A DNA stretch of 64,000 nucleotides, from contig DATLQU010000014.1 of the NCBI GenBank assembly GCA_035535015.1, positions 1 to 64,000 on the forward strand. The letters are read 5' to 3'. Position 1 is the first letter of the stretch; each line of letters opens with the position of its first letter. This document shows, piece after piece, positions 21,440 through 31,560 of this stretch. The stretch comes from Palsa-661 sp035535015 (GTDB taxonomy: Bacteria; Actinomycetota; Acidimicrobiia; Acidimicrobiales; UBA8190). The translations under genes were made by a program, and so were the position numbers. Under the pieces are notes generated by a model. That model was not told the DNA's origin, did not search any database, and worked only from the letters and a program-made list of their open reading frames with translations.

Positions 21440-22377
21440 AGCTCCTGGTGGCCGACGACGATCCCACGTCGCGTCTGATCGCCGAGGTGATGCTCAAGAC
21501 CCTCGGCCATGACTCGCTCATCGTCGCCAACGGCACCGATGCGTGGGAAGCGTTTGTCTCCTGGCATCCCGACACCGTCATCAGCGACCTGATGATGCCC
21601 GGCATGACGGGTCTCGACCTGTGCCGGGCCATCCGGTCCCACCCGCGTGGTGCCTCCACCTACTTCATCGTGGTCACCAGACTCGGGGCGCTCCACGAGG
21701 TCCACCAAGGCATGATCGCGGGAGCCGACGACTACCTGGTCAAGCCCCTCGACACCGACGACCTCGAGGGCCGCCTGATCGCGGCGACCAGGGTGACGTC
21801 TCTTCACCGGCAGATGGTCGACCACAGCACCGAACTGGAGGCGGTCAACCACGACCTGGCCGACCTGGCCCGTCGTGACCCGTTGACGGGACTGGGGAAC
21901 CGTCGGGCTCTCGAAGAGGATCTGGAGCTCCTGGAGGCACGGGTGAACCGCTACGGCCACAGGTACTGCATGGCGCTGCTCGACGTCGACCATTTCAAGT
22001 CGTACAACGACACCCACGGTCACCAGGCGGGCGACGTCGCTCTCCAGAAGGTGGCCGCCCAGCTCACCGCCCAGGCCCGCGGCGGCGACGAGATCTACCG
22101 CTACGGGGGTGACGAGTTCCTCTGCATCTTTCCCGAACAGTCCATGACGAGCGGGGCTCAAGCCGTCCAACGCATGCGGGTCGGTCTCGAAAGACTGGAG
22201 ATACGGCGCAGCCACAGTCCGGCCGGTGTCGTCACCTTCAGCGCCGGCCTGGCCATACTCGATCCCGAACACCCCCGACCGGCGCGCGATGTCTTGCAGG
22301 ACGCCGACGAGGCGCTCTACCGGGCGAAGCAATTCGGCCGCAACCGCGTGGAGGGGGCGACCCCGCAAACGGCCTGA
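21436..22377 (+). CDS. REC-GGDEF diguanylate cyclase response regulator
   Basis: 313-residue output protein that is expected to make cyclic di-GMP from two GTP when its receiver is phosphorylated (PleD/WspR type). The receiver has Asp51 in VISDLMMPGMTG. The cyclase domain starts at ARRDPLTGLGNRRAL, has an intact GGDEF at residues 224-228, and an RxxD product-inhibition site (RGGD) five residues before it. The ATG overlaps the upstream TGA (ATGA). It closes the four-gene signalling operon and is the only recognisable output, so the pathway likely ends in c-di-GMP. Confidence 0.92.
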   Translation: MKLLVADDDPTSRLIAEVMLKTLGHDSLIVANGTDAWEAFVSWHPDTVISDLMMPGMTGLDLCRAIRSHPRGASTYFIVVTRLGALHEVHQGMIAGADDYLVKPLDTDDLEGRLIAATRVTSLHRQMVDHSTELEAVNHDLADLARRDPLTGLGNRRALEEDLELLEARVNRYGHRYCMALLDVDHFKSYNDTHGHQAGDVALQKVAAQLTAQARGGDEIYRYGGDEFLCIFPEQSMTSGAQAVQRMRVGLERLEIRRSHSPAGVVTFSAGLAILDPEHPRPARDVLQDADEALYRAKQFGRNRVEGATPQTA

Positions 22378-22444
22378 CGCCGCCGGGGGTCGTGGTGGTC
22401 GTGGTGGTGGTGGCCGATGTCACCGAGATGACCGACCTGTGCCG

Positions 22445-23416
<972 letters not shown>

Positions 23417-23502
23417 CTCTTGACGCTACCTCTCCCCCGCGGGCCCGGCCGAAGGCCACCTCGGCCCATGGGTCCGGGCGAACACCCACGGAGGCTCCGG
23501 GC

Positions 23503-24612
23503 TCAGTTGCTGGTGTCGTGCCCGTCCACGCCCGCCACCCGGGTGAACGCCTCGACCAGAGCGCCCGGCGACACCTCGGCGCCGGCACCGAGAGAGACGA
23601 AAGGGCCCACCCGGGCGTGGTGCCCGATGTCGGCGCGCACGGCCGAGGTCTTCGTCACCGTGGCCCCCTCGCCCACCACGGTGTCCATCAGGTGGCAGTC
23701 GGGCCCGACCTCCGCCCCGGCGGAGATCCGGCAGTCACCCTGCAGGACGACACCGGGCAGCAGGACCACGTCGGGCTCGAGATGCACGCTGGCATCCACG
23801 TAGGTGCGCTCGGGGTCCCACATGGTGACCCCCCGGCGCATCCATCGCTCGTTGATCCTGTCCCGGAGCTCCGCTTCGGCCACGGCCAGTTGGGCCCGGT
23901 CGTTCACCCGGGCCGCCTCCATCGGATCGGCGGTCACGAGCGACTCCACCGGATAGCCGGCATCGTGCAGCACGGCGTAGATGCCGCTCAGGGAGTGCTC
24001 TCCCCCCACGGGCCGGAGCCGGCGCAGGGCCGGGGCCAACACCGCATGACGGAAGCAGTGGATGGTGGTGGCCACTTCGTCCACGTCGGACTGGTCGGTG
24101 ACGAGAGACCCCTTCATGATGCTCACCACGGCATCGTCTTTTCCCCGGACCACGCGGTCGTAGCCGGTCGGGTCGGAAAGGACGGCCGTGAGAAGAGTGG
24201 CCGCCGCACCCGTCTCCCGATGGTGGCGCACCAGGCTGGCCAGGGTGGGCGCACGCACGAGCGGTGTGTCACCGGGCAGGACCACCACGTCGCCATCGGC
24301 GTCGACCAGCCCTTCGGGCAAACCGGTGATGCCGACGGCGACGGCATCCCCCGTCCCGAGCTGCTCGGGCTGCTCGACGAAGGAGATGGACAACGACGCC
24401 GGCGCATGATCGACCAAGGTCTTCGTGACCCACTCGCCCCGGTGGCCCACCACCACCACGACCTTCTGCGCCGACAGCTCGGCCAGGGCGTCGAGCACGT
24501 GGAGGATCATGGGGCGCCCGCACAGCCGATGCAGGGGCTTGGGCCGTGACGAGCGCATACGCGTGCCTTCGCCGGCGGCGAGAACGACGGCAGAGAGCGG
24601 ACGGTCGGGCAT
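23503..24612 (-). CDS. glmU: GlmU-like N-acetylglucosamine-1-phosphate uridylyltransferase lacking the acetyltransferase C-terminus
   Basis: The N-terminal nucleotidyltransferase is intact: VVLAAGEGTRMRSSRPKPLH with the catalytic Arg and Lys, VVVLPGDTPL, and the GIYAVLH region. A left-handed beta-helix begins near residue 250 (TYVDASVHLEPDVVLLPG) but stops after only a few coils at residue 369, with the tail GVDGHDTSN. Full GlmU is about 450-490 residues, and its acetyl-CoA site with the catalytic His lies in the part missing here. So it should make UDP-GlcNAc from GlcNAc-1-P but not acetylate GlcN-1-P. ATG 24612 gives the compact MPDRPLSAVVLAAG N-terminus. Confidence 0.85.
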   Translation of the reverse strand: MPDRPLSAVVLAAGEGTRMRSSRPKPLHRLCGRPMILHVLDALAELSAQKVVVVVGHRGEWVTKTLVDHAPASLSISFVEQPEQLGTGDAVAVGITGLPEGLVDADGDVVVLPGDTPLVRAPTLASLVRHHRETGAAATLLTAVLSDPTGYDRVVRGKDDAVVSIMKGSLVTDQSDVDEVATTIHCFRHAVLAPALRRLRPVGGEHSLSGIYAVLHDAGYPVESLVTADPMEAARVNDRAQLAVAEAELRDRINERWMRRGVTMWDPERTYVDASVHLEPDVVLLPGVVLQGDCRISAGAEVGPDCHLMDTVVGEGATVTKTSAVRADIGHHARVGPFVSLGAGAEVSPGALVEAFTRVAGVDGHDTSN

Positions 24613-24712
24613 GCGGTTTAGTCTGTCACCCGATGACGGGGGGGACCGATCAGTCCATGACGACCAGGACGAACACATGGCGCCCTCGGGCCGAGAGAGC
24701 GGTCCCGTCACC

Positions 24713-26311
24713 ATGCCCGTCCTGAGCTCCTGCGTCGACCCCGCCTCCGAGGTCTACCGCCAGAACCGCCAGGCCATGGAATCGGCCCTGGAAGAGGTGA
24801 ACTCCCAGCTCGACATCGCCCGGGGCGGTGGCGGGGAAAGGTACGTGGAGCGCCACCGGTCCCGGGGGAAGTTCCTGGCCCGGGAGCGCATCGAGCTGCT
24901 GCTCGACCCCGACGCCCCTTTTCTCGAGCTGGCCCCCCTGGCCGCCTGGGGAACCGAGTACACGGTGGGGGCCAGCCTGGTCGCCGGTATCGGCGTGGTG
25001 AGCGGGGTCGAGTGCCTGGTCTCGGCCAACGACCCCACCGTCCGGGGCGGCTCCACCAACCCCTTCACCATGCGCAAGTCCAGCCGGCTGGCCGACATCG
25101 CCCTCGAGAACCGGCTGCCGTCCGTCAACCTGGTGGAGTCGGGCGGCGCCGATCTGCCGACGCAGTCCGAGATCTTCATCCCCGGCGGGCGCGGCTTTCG
25201 CGACCTCACCCAGCGGTCCGCCGCCGGGCTCCCCACCGTCGCCCTCGTCTTCGGCAACTCCACCGCCGGCGGCGCCTATGTCCCGGGCATGAGTGACCAC
25301 ATCGTGATGATCGACGGACGCTCCAAGGTGTTCCTGGGCGGTCCGCCCCTGGTCAAGATGGCCACCGGCGAGGAGTCCGACGACGAGTCCCTGGGCGGCG
25401 CCGACATGCACGCCCGGGTGAGCGGCTTGGCCGACTACCTGGCCACCGACGAACTCGACGCCATCCGACTGGGCCGGGCCATCGTGGCCCGGTTGAACTG
25501 GCGGAAGCACGGCTGTGGCCCGTCCCTGCCGGCGGACGAGCCGCTCTTCGACGCCGACGAGCTTCTCGGGATCGCCTCCGCCGACCTGCGTGTCCCGTTC
25601 GACCCCCGCGACGTGCTGGCCCGGGTGGTCGACGGTTCGTCGTTCGACGAATTCAAACCCCTGTACGGACCCAGCCTGGTCACGGGATGGGCGTCCATCC
25701 ACGGCTACCCGATCGGCGTCCTGGCCAACCACCGGGGAGTGCTGTTCAGCGAGGAGTCCAACAAGGCCACGCAATTCATCCAGCTGGCCAACCAGGTCGA
25801 CATCCCGCTTCTGTTCCTCCAGAACACCACCGGTTACATGGTGGGGAAGGTTTACGAGCAACGGGGCATCATCAAAGACGGCGCCAAGATGATCAACGCC
25901 GTCTCCAATTCGCGCGTCCCCCACCTGACCGTCAATATCGGCGCCTCCTACGGAGCCGGCAACTACGGCATGTGCGGCCGGGCTTACAACCCCCGTTTCC
26001 TCTTCAGCTGGCCCAACGCCCGTTCCGCGGTGATGGGACCGGCCCAGCTGGCCGGGGTGCTCTCGATCGTGGCCCGCCAGAGCGCCGAGGCCAGGGGTCT
26101 GCCTTTCGACGAAGAGGCCGACGCCGCCATGCGGGCCACGGTGGAGGCACAGATCGAAGCGGAATCGCTGCCGCTGTTCCTCACGGCCCGGCTCTACGAC
26201 GACGGGATCATCGACCCCCGTGACACGCGCACCGTCCTCGGCCTCTGCCTGTCGGTCATCGACAGCAACCCCGTCCATGGAACACGCGGCTACGGCGTGT
26301 TCCGGATGTGA
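24713..26311 (+). CDS. Acyl-CoA carboxylase beta (carboxyltransferase) subunit, geranyl/methylcrotonyl-CoA type
   Basis: Transfers CO2 from carboxybiotin to an acyl-CoA. 532 residues, the usual size for MCC/GCC beta subunits. Key regions are the two oxyanion-hole stretches FGNSTAGGAYVPGMSD and GASYGAGNYGMCGRAYNPR, plus FLQNTTGYMVGK in the biotin/acyl pocket. The TTGYMVG and ASYGAGN variants resemble what I recall of geranyl-CoA carboxylase AtuC more than the leucine-pathway ITGFMVG, and an AtuA gene lies in the same operon, so a terpenoid-acyl-CoA substrate is inferred. ATG 24713 is used; ATG 24677 would add twelve residues. The alpha subunit follows 16 bases downstream. Confidence 0.88.
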   Translation: MPVLSSCVDPASEVYRQNRQAMESALEEVNSQLDIARGGGGERYVERHRSRGKFLARERIELLLDPDAPFLELAPLAAWGTEYTVGASLVAGIGVVSGVECLVSANDPTVRGGSTNPFTMRKSSRLADIALENRLPSVNLVESGGADLPTQSEIFIPGGRGFRDLTQRSAAGLPTVALVFGNSTAGGAYVPGMSDHIVMIDGRSKVFLGGPPLVKMATGEESDDESLGGADMHARVSGLADYLATDELDAIRLGRAIVARLNWRKHGCGPSLPADEPLFDADELLGIASADLRVPFDPRDVLARVVDGSSFDEFKPLYGPSLVTGWASIHGYPIGVLANHRGVLFSEESNKATQFIQLANQVDIPLLFLQNTTGYMVGKVYEQRGIIKDGAKMINAVSNSRVPHLTVNIGASYGAGNYGMCGRAYNPRFLFSWPNARSAVMGPAQLAGVLSIVARQSAEARGLPFDEEADAAMRATVEAQIEAESLPLFLTARLYDDGIIDPRDTRTVLGLCLSVIDSNPVHGTRGYGVFRM

Positions 26312-26327
26312 CCGGCGGCGAACGACT

Positions 26328-28397
26328 GTGATCACCAAGCTTCTGGTGGCCAACCGGGGCGAGATCGCCCGGCGGATCATGGGCAGTGCCCACGCCATGG
26401 GCATCGCCTGTGTGGCCGTGTGCTCCGACGCCGACGCCCTGGCGCCGCACGTGGCCGAAGCCGACGAAGTCGTCCGCCTTCCCGGCAACACGCCGGCCGA
26501 AACCTATCTGCGGGCCGATCTGCTGGTGGCGGCGGCGAAAGCCAGCGGGGCCGACGCCGTCCACCCCGGGTACGGCTTCCTGTCGGAGGACGCCGCCTTC
26601 GCCCGGGCCTGCATCGGCGCCGGCCTGACCTTCGTGGGACCCCCGCCCGAGGTGATCGAGGCCATGGGCTCGAAGCTGGCGGCCAAGGCCACCATGGCCG
26701 GCGCCGGCGTCCCCGTCCTCCCCACCGTCCGCATCCCCCGTGGCACGGGAGAGGGGTCACAGGCCGATGCCGGCCTGGTCGAGGGGAGCCTCGACGAGGG
26801 GGGCCCGATCGAGCACCAGCTGGTCGAGAGTGACCTGATCAGGGCGGCCACCGAACTGGGATGGCCCGTGCTCGTGAAGGCCTCGGCCGGGGGCGGGGGC
26901 CGCGGCATGCGGGTGGTCGAGCAACCGGACGAGCTGGCCGACGCCGTGGCGTCTGCCGCCCGGGAAGCCCACAGCGCCTTCGGCGACGGGACCGTCTTCC
27001 TCGAGCCCTACATCTCCCGTCCCCGCCACGTCGAAGTCCAGATCCTGGGCGATGTCCACGGGACCGTGGTCCATCTCTTCGAACGGGAGTGCTCGATCCA
27101 GCGACGTCACCAGAAGATCGTGGAGGAATGTCCGTCTCCGGCACTGACGGCGGAGATGCGGACCGCCATCTGCGCCACCGCCGTGACGGCGGCCAGTGCC
27201 ATCGGGTATATCGGCGCCGGCACCGTCGAGTTCCTGCTCCTGCCCGACGGCAGCTTCGCCTTTCTCGAGGTCAATACCCGCCTGCAGGTCGAACACCCGG
27301 TCACCGAGTTCGTGACCGGCCTCGACCTCGTCCGGCTGCAACTGCTGGTGGCCGAGGGACGACCCCTTCCGCCCGAGGTCGTCCAACCGAGATCGGAGGG
27401 CCACGCCATCGAGGTCCGGCTCTATGCCGAGGACGCCACCCGCTCCTGGCAACCCTCGGCCGGCCGCCTCCACCGCTTCTGTGTCGAGGCCGGACCCGGA
27501 ATCCGGGTCGACAGCGGGGTGGAGGACGGCTCCGAGGTGAGCCCGTACTACGACCCCATGCTGGCCAAGGTCATCGCCCACGGTGCCACCCGTCAAGAGG
27601 CGGCCCGGACCCTGGCCCGGGCCCTGGCGACGGCGCAGGTCCACGGCGTGACGACCAATCGGGACCTGCTCGTGCGCATCCTGCGGCACCCCGAGTTCCT
27701 GAGCGGGGACATCGACACCGGATTCCTGCAGCGCCACGACCCGGCCGAGCTGGGCCGGCCTCTGGCCACCGACGAGGCCACCCACATCCACGCCGTGGCC
27801 GCCGCCGTGGCCGGCCAGGCCGAAAGGCGCCGGCAGGCGACAGTTCTCGGCGGTCTGCCGTCGGGATGGCGCAACATCTGGTCGCAGATGCAGACCACGA
27901 CCTTCGTCGGTACCGGCGACCCGATCCGGGTCGGCTACCGCTTCGACCGAGCCAACCGGTGCCGGGCCGTGACCATCGACGACGTCCCCCGGCCCGATAT
28001 CGAGGTGACGGCGTGCGATGGCGACGCCGTGGACATCTCGGTCGACGGTGTGATCAGGCACTACCGGGTGCATCACCTGGAGGCCACGACATGGGTCGAC
28101 GGACCCGACGGCTCGTCCGTTCTCGACGAGGTGCCCCGATTCGCGCTGCCCGGATCACAGCTGGCCGCCGGCGCTCTGGTCGCACCCCTTCCGGGCACGG
28201 TGGTCAAGGTGGCCGTCTCCGTCGGCGATGTGGTCGACGCCGGCGACACGCTGATCGCCATCGAGGCCATGAAGATGGAGCACGAGGTGCGCGCCGCCGT
28301 GGGTGGCACGGTGACCGAGATCCACGTGGCCGCCGGTGAGCAGGTCGAGGCCGGCCGGCTGCTGGTCGTCCTCGGGGGGCAGGACGCGGACGGGTGA
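26328..28397 (+). CDS. Acyl-CoA carboxylase alpha subunit (biotin carboxylase plus biotin carrier)
   Basis: ATP-dependent carboxylation of its own biotin, partner of the preceding beta subunit. 689 residues from a GTG: biotin carboxylase domain (LLVANRGEIARRI, ATP-grasp loop KASAGGGGRGMRVV, RECSIQRRHQKIVEE, LEVNTRLQVEHPVTE), a middle BT-like domain, and a C-terminal biotinyl domain with the acceptor Lys in EAMKMEHEV. Between VPVLP and LGWPVLVKA there are about 44 residues where about 20 are usual, an extra acidic loop of roughly 25 residues. Its TGA overlaps the GTG of the next gene (GTGA). Confidence 0.93.
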   Translation: MITKLLVANRGEIARRIMGSAHAMGIACVAVCSDADALAPHVAEADEVVRLPGNTPAETYLRADLLVAAAKASGADAVHPGYGFLSEDAAFARACIGAGLTFVGPPPEVIEAMGSKLAAKATMAGAGVPVLPTVRIPRGTGEGSQADAGLVEGSLDEGGPIEHQLVESDLIRAATELGWPVLVKASAGGGGRGMRVVEQPDELADAVASAAREAHSAFGDGTVFLEPYISRPRHVEVQILGDVHGTVVHLFERECSIQRRHQKIVEECPSPALTAEMRTAICATAVTAASAIGYIGAGTVEFLLLPDGSFAFLEVNTRLQVEHPVTEFVTGLDLVRLQLLVAEGRPLPPEVVQPRSEGHAIEVRLYAEDATRSWQPSAGRLHRFCVEAGPGIRVDSGVEDGSEVSPYYDPMLAKVIAHGATRQEAARTLARALATAQVHGVTTNRDLLVRILRHPEFLSGDIDTGFLQRHDPAELGRPLATDEATHIHAVAAAVAGQAERRRQATVLGGLPSGWRNIWSQMQTTTFVGTGDPIRVGYRFDRANRCRAVTIDDVPRPDIEVTACDGDAVDISVDGVIRHYRVHHLEATTWVDGPDGSSVLDEVPRFALPGSQLAAGALVAPLPGTVVKVAVSVGDVVDAGDTLIAIEAMKMEHEVRAAVGGTVTEIHVAAGEQVEAGRLLVVLGGQDADG

Positions 28398-30328
28398 GTA
28401 CACCGGACGTGCTTCGGATCGCCAATTGCTCCGGCTTCTTCGGCGATCGCCTGGCCGCACCCCGTGAGATGGTCGACGGAGGACCGGTGGACGTTCTTAC
28501 CGGCGACTATCTGGCCGAGCTGACCATGCTGATCCTGCTCAAGTCGCGCCAGCGCGACCCGTCACTCGGTTACGCCTCCACCTTCTACCGGCAGATGGAG
28601 GATGTCCTCGGCACCTGCTGCGACCGCGGCATCAAGGTGGTGGCCAATGCCGGTGGCCTCAACCCGGCGGGGTTGGCGGCGCGCCTGCGGGCCCTGGCCG
28701 ACGAACTCGGGATCGACGCCTCCATCGCCCACGTCGAGGGCGACGACATCCTGGGACAGCTGCCCGACCTGCAGGCGGCGGGCAACGCCCTGGCCCACCT
28801 CGACACCGGCATGGCCCTGGCCTCGGCGTCGGACCCGGTGAGCGCCAACGCCTACCTCGGAGGATTCGCCGTCGCCGAGGCGTTGGCCTCTGGAGCCGAT
28901 GTGGTCGTCACCGGCCGGGTCACCGACGCCTCGCTGGTCGTGGGTCCGGCGGCGTGGCACTTCGGCTGGCAGCGCGACGACTGGGACCGGTTGGCCGGGG
29001 CCGTGGCCGTGGGTCACGTGATCGAGTGCGGGGCCCAGGCGACGGGCGGGAACTACGCCTTCTTCGCCGAGGTACCCGGGCTCGAGCATCCGGGCTTCCC
29101 CATCGCCGAAGTGGCGTCCGACGGCTCGGCCGTCATCACCAAGCATCCGGGCACGGGGGGTCTCGTGTCCGTCGGCACCGTCACCGCCCAACTCCTCTAC
29201 GAGATCGCCGGCCCTCTCTACGCCAACGCCGACGTGGTGGCCGACTTCTCGACCATCCGGCTCGAGCAGCAGGGGCCGGACCGCGTCCGGATGTGGGGCG
29301 TACGCGGTCTCCCCGCTCCCGAGCAGCTGAAGGTCTCGATAAACCTGCTCGGCGGATGGCGAAACGCCATGACCTTCATCCTCACCGGCCTCGACATCGA
29401 GGCCAAGGCGGCACTGGCCGAGCGGACCCTGTGGCAGAGCCTCGGGGGTACAGAGGCGTTCGCCGATCACGACGTGCGACTGATCCGCACCGACCACCCC
29501 GACGCCGCCACCAACGAACAGGCCAGCGCCCAGCTCCGCATCACGGTGAAGAGCCCCGACCCCGACGCCGTGGGACGCCGGTTCTCCAATGCGGCCACGG
29601 AGATGGCGCTGGCCAGCTATCCCGGCTTCTACCTGACCTCCCCGCCGGGCGCGGCGGTGGCCTACGGCGTCTACTGGCCCACCCTGGTGCCCCGTCACAC
29701 GGTGCCGGAGATCGCCGTCCACCACGACGGACGACGGGTGACGATGGCGCCACCACCGCTCACCTCGCCCTCCACTGCCGCCCCGGAATCCGCCCCCACC
29801 ACCCCGGCGCTCGAGTCCCCGGTACCGGGATTCCCGCCCGTCGAGTCTCGGCCGACAGCGTCCGCCACGGTGGCATCATCGGAGAGCCGTTCGTCGGAGA
29901 ACGGTTCGTCGGAGAACGGTTCGTCGGAGAACGGCCACCAAAACGGCCACTCCCGTCGCGGGTCCGCCACCCGTCGGCTCCCACTCGGCAGCATCATCGG
30001 GGCGCGTTCGGGGGACAAGGGCGGGAACGCCAACGTGGGGTTGTGGGCCCGGGACGAGGCGGCCTTCGCCTGGTTGCGCAAAGCGCTCACCGTCGAGCAG
30101 CTCCGGCTGCTTCTTCCCGAGGCGGCCACCCTGGACATCGATCGCTACGAGCTGCCCAATCTGTTGGCCGTCAATTTCGTGGTTCACGACCTGCTCGGAG
30201 AGGGCGTGGCCTCATCGACCCGTCCCGACGCCCAGGCCAAGAGCCTCGGCGAATACCTGCGGTCCCGACTGGTCGACATCCCCGGCGACATCGTCGACGC
30301 GACGCCGCCCCCTCCGGCCGGACATTGA
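28394..30328 (+). CDS. AtuA-like protein (DUF1446), acyclic terpenoid utilisation family
   Basis: Family member named for the Pseudomonas citronellol/geraniol degradation protein AtuA; the exact reaction is unknown. 644 residues. The large N-terminal domain has the family motifs IANCSGFFGDRL, LTGDYLAELTM, VVANAGGLNPAG, VVTGRVTDASLVVGP and ECGAQATGGNYAF. A linker rich in Ser-Ser-Glu-Asn-Gly, coded by a 15-bp repeat, joins a smaller C-terminal domain starting at IIGARSGDKGGNANVGLW. The GTG start overlaps the stop of the biotin-carboxylase gene, so co-translation with the carboxylase is likely and supports a common pathway. Confidence 0.88.
   Translation: MSTPDVLRIANCSGFFGDRLAAPREMVDGGPVDVLTGDYLAELTMLILLKSRQRDPSLGYASTFYRQMEDVLGTCCDRGIKVVANAGGLNPAGLAARLRALADELGIDASIAHVEGDDILGQLPDLQAAGNALAHLDTGMALASASDPVSANAYLGGFAVAEALASGADVVVTGRVTDASLVVGPAAWHFGWQRDDWDRLAGAVAVGHVIECGAQATGGNYAFFAEVPGLEHPGFPIAEVASDGSAVITKHPGTGGLVSVGTVTAQLLYEIAGPLYANADVVADFSTIRLEQQGPDRVRMWGVRGLPAPEQLKVSINLLGGWRNAMTFILTGLDIEAKAALAERTLWQSLGGTEAFADHDVRLIRTDHPDAATNEQASAQLRITVKSPDPDAVGRRFSNAATEMALASYPGFYLTSPPGAAVAYGVYWPTLVPRHTVPEIAVHHDGRRVTMAPPPLTSPSTAAPESAPTTPALESPVPGFPPVESRPTASATVASSESRSSENGSSENGSSENGHQNGHSRRGSATRRLPLGSIIGARSGDKGGNANVGLWARDEAAFAWLRKALTVEQLRLLLPEAATLDIDRYELPNLLAVNFVVHDLLGEGVASSTRPDAQAKSLGEYLRSRLVDIPGDIVDATPPPPAGH
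29876..29935 (+). repeat. 15-bp tandem repeat in the AtuA linker (3 copies plus a diverged one)
   Basis: Unit tcgtcggagaacggt at 29891, 29906 and 29921 (last base differs), preceded by a diverged copy at 29876. It encodes S-S-E-N-G pentapeptides in the interdomain linker, so length changes keep the frame. Confidence 0.92.
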
Positions 30329-30342
30329 GCAAGGGAGCGAGC

Positions 30343-31497
30343 ATGGACTTTCGAGAGACCGAAGAACAGCAGATGCTCCGGGAGGCGGTCGACTCCATCG
30401 CTTCGAAGTACGGCCACGGCTATTTCACCGAGAAGGCCCGAAGTGGTGGTCGGACCGACGAGCTGTGGAACGAATTGGCGTCGTCAGGATTCCTCGGGGT
30501 GAACGTACCCGAGGAGTACGGCGGGGGCGGCATGGGGATCAGCGAACTGGCCATCGTGCTCGAACAGTTGGGGACGAACGGGTGCCCCCTTCTGTTGCTC
30601 GTCGTCTCCCCCGCCATCTGCGCCACCATCATCGCCCGGTTCGGTTCCGACGAGCAGAAGCAGCGCTGGCTGCCCCGGTTCGCCACGGCCGAGCTCAAGA
30701 TGGCCTTCGCCATCACCGAGCCCGATGCCGGGTCGAACTCCCACAACATCGCCACCACGGCCACCCGCGACGGAGACGTCTACCGGCTCCGGGGCACGAA
30801 GTACTTCATCTCCTTCGCCGACGAATCCGAATCGGTCCTGGTGGTGACCCGCAGCGGTGTCGACGAGACCACCGGGCGGGGAAAGCTGTCGCTCTTCGTC
30901 GTCGACCTGGACAGCCCCGGGCTGGAGAAGACCCTCATCCCGGTCGAGATCGTGGCGCCGGAGAATCAGTTCACCCTGTTCTTCGACGACGTCGAGGTTC
31001 CCGCCGACCGGCTCCTCGGAACCGAGGGCGACGGGTTGCGCCAGGTCTTCCTCGGGCTCAATCCCGAGCGGATCATGACGGCCGCCATGGCCAACGGCAT
31101 CGGCCGGTACGCCCTCGACAAGGCCGGCACCTACGCCCGGGAGCGCTCGGTCTGGGATACGCCCATCGGCCGGCACCAGGGCATCGCCCATCCGCTGGCC
31201 AAGGCCAAGATCGAGGTCGAACTGGCCCGGCTCATGACCCAGAAGGCGGCCTGGTCCTACGACGCCGGCCTCGACGCCGGGGAGGCGGCCAACTTCGCCA
31301 AGTACGCGGCGGCCGAGGCCGCCCTCGGAGCCCTCGACCAGGCCATCCAGACCCACGGGGGCAACGGCATGTCGTCGGAATTCGGTCTGGCCGACATGTG
31401 GGGCCTGACCCGTCTGATGCGCACGGCGCCGGTCAGCCGCGAGATGATCCTGAACTTCGTGGGCCAGCACTCCCTGCATCTTCCCAAGTCGTACTGA
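30343..31497 (+). CDS. Acyl-CoA dehydrogenase
   Basis: FAD-dependent alpha,beta-dehydrogenation of an acyl-CoA, passing electrons to ETF. 384 residues. Motifs: MAFAITEPDAGSNSHN (FAD-binding signature 1), the middle beta-domain, and QTHGGNGMSSEFGLADMW near the C-terminus. In that region the usual catalytic-base area is present, but I could not place the base with certainty. ATG 30343 has GGGAG about 6 bases before it and follows the AtuA stop by 14 bases. As last gene of the carboxylase operon it probably oxidises the same branched or terpenoid acyl-CoA, as AtuD or LiuA do. Confidence 0.9.
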   Translation: MDFRETEEQQMLREAVDSIASKYGHGYFTEKARSGGRTDELWNELASSGFLGVNVPEEYGGGGMGISELAIVLEQLGTNGCPLLLLVVSPAICATIIARFGSDEQKQRWLPRFATAELKMAFAITEPDAGSNSHNIATTATRDGDVYRLRGTKYFISFADESESVLVVTRSGVDETTGRGKLSLFVVDLDSPGLEKTLIPVEIVAPENQFTLFFDDVEVPADRLLGTEGDGLRQVFLGLNPERIMTAAMANGIGRYALDKAGTYARERSVWDTPIGRHQGIAHPLAKAKIEVELARLMTQKAAWSYDAGLDAGEAANFAKYAAAEAALGALDQAIQTHGGNGMSSEFGLADMWGLTRLMRTAPVSREMILNFVGQHSLHLPKSY

Positions 31498-31514
31498 TTC
31501 CCATGTCGTACTGA
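31481..31514 (+). repeat. 17-bp tandem duplication spanning the acyl-CoA dehydrogenase stop codon
   Basis: Copies at 31481-31497 and 31498-31514 differ at one base (ttcccaagtcgtactga, ttcccatgtcgtactga). The first contains the gene's own final codons and TGA; the second is a non-coding copy directly after the stop. Confidence 0.9.
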
Positions 31515-31560
31515 CCTCCGGGCCCGCCGGAGGCGGCCCGACCGTCAACCGGTCACATTG

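Noticed and set aside
22380..22415. GTGGT-rich simple repeat between the GGDEF and prs genes
   Set aside because: Short, imperfect, and within what is expected of GC-rich spacers; no structure or frame effect seen.
28954..30340. Upstream extension of the acyl-CoA dehydrogenase frame
   Set aside because: The frame is open through the AtuA gene only by composition; the family N-terminus and a ribosome site are at 30343.
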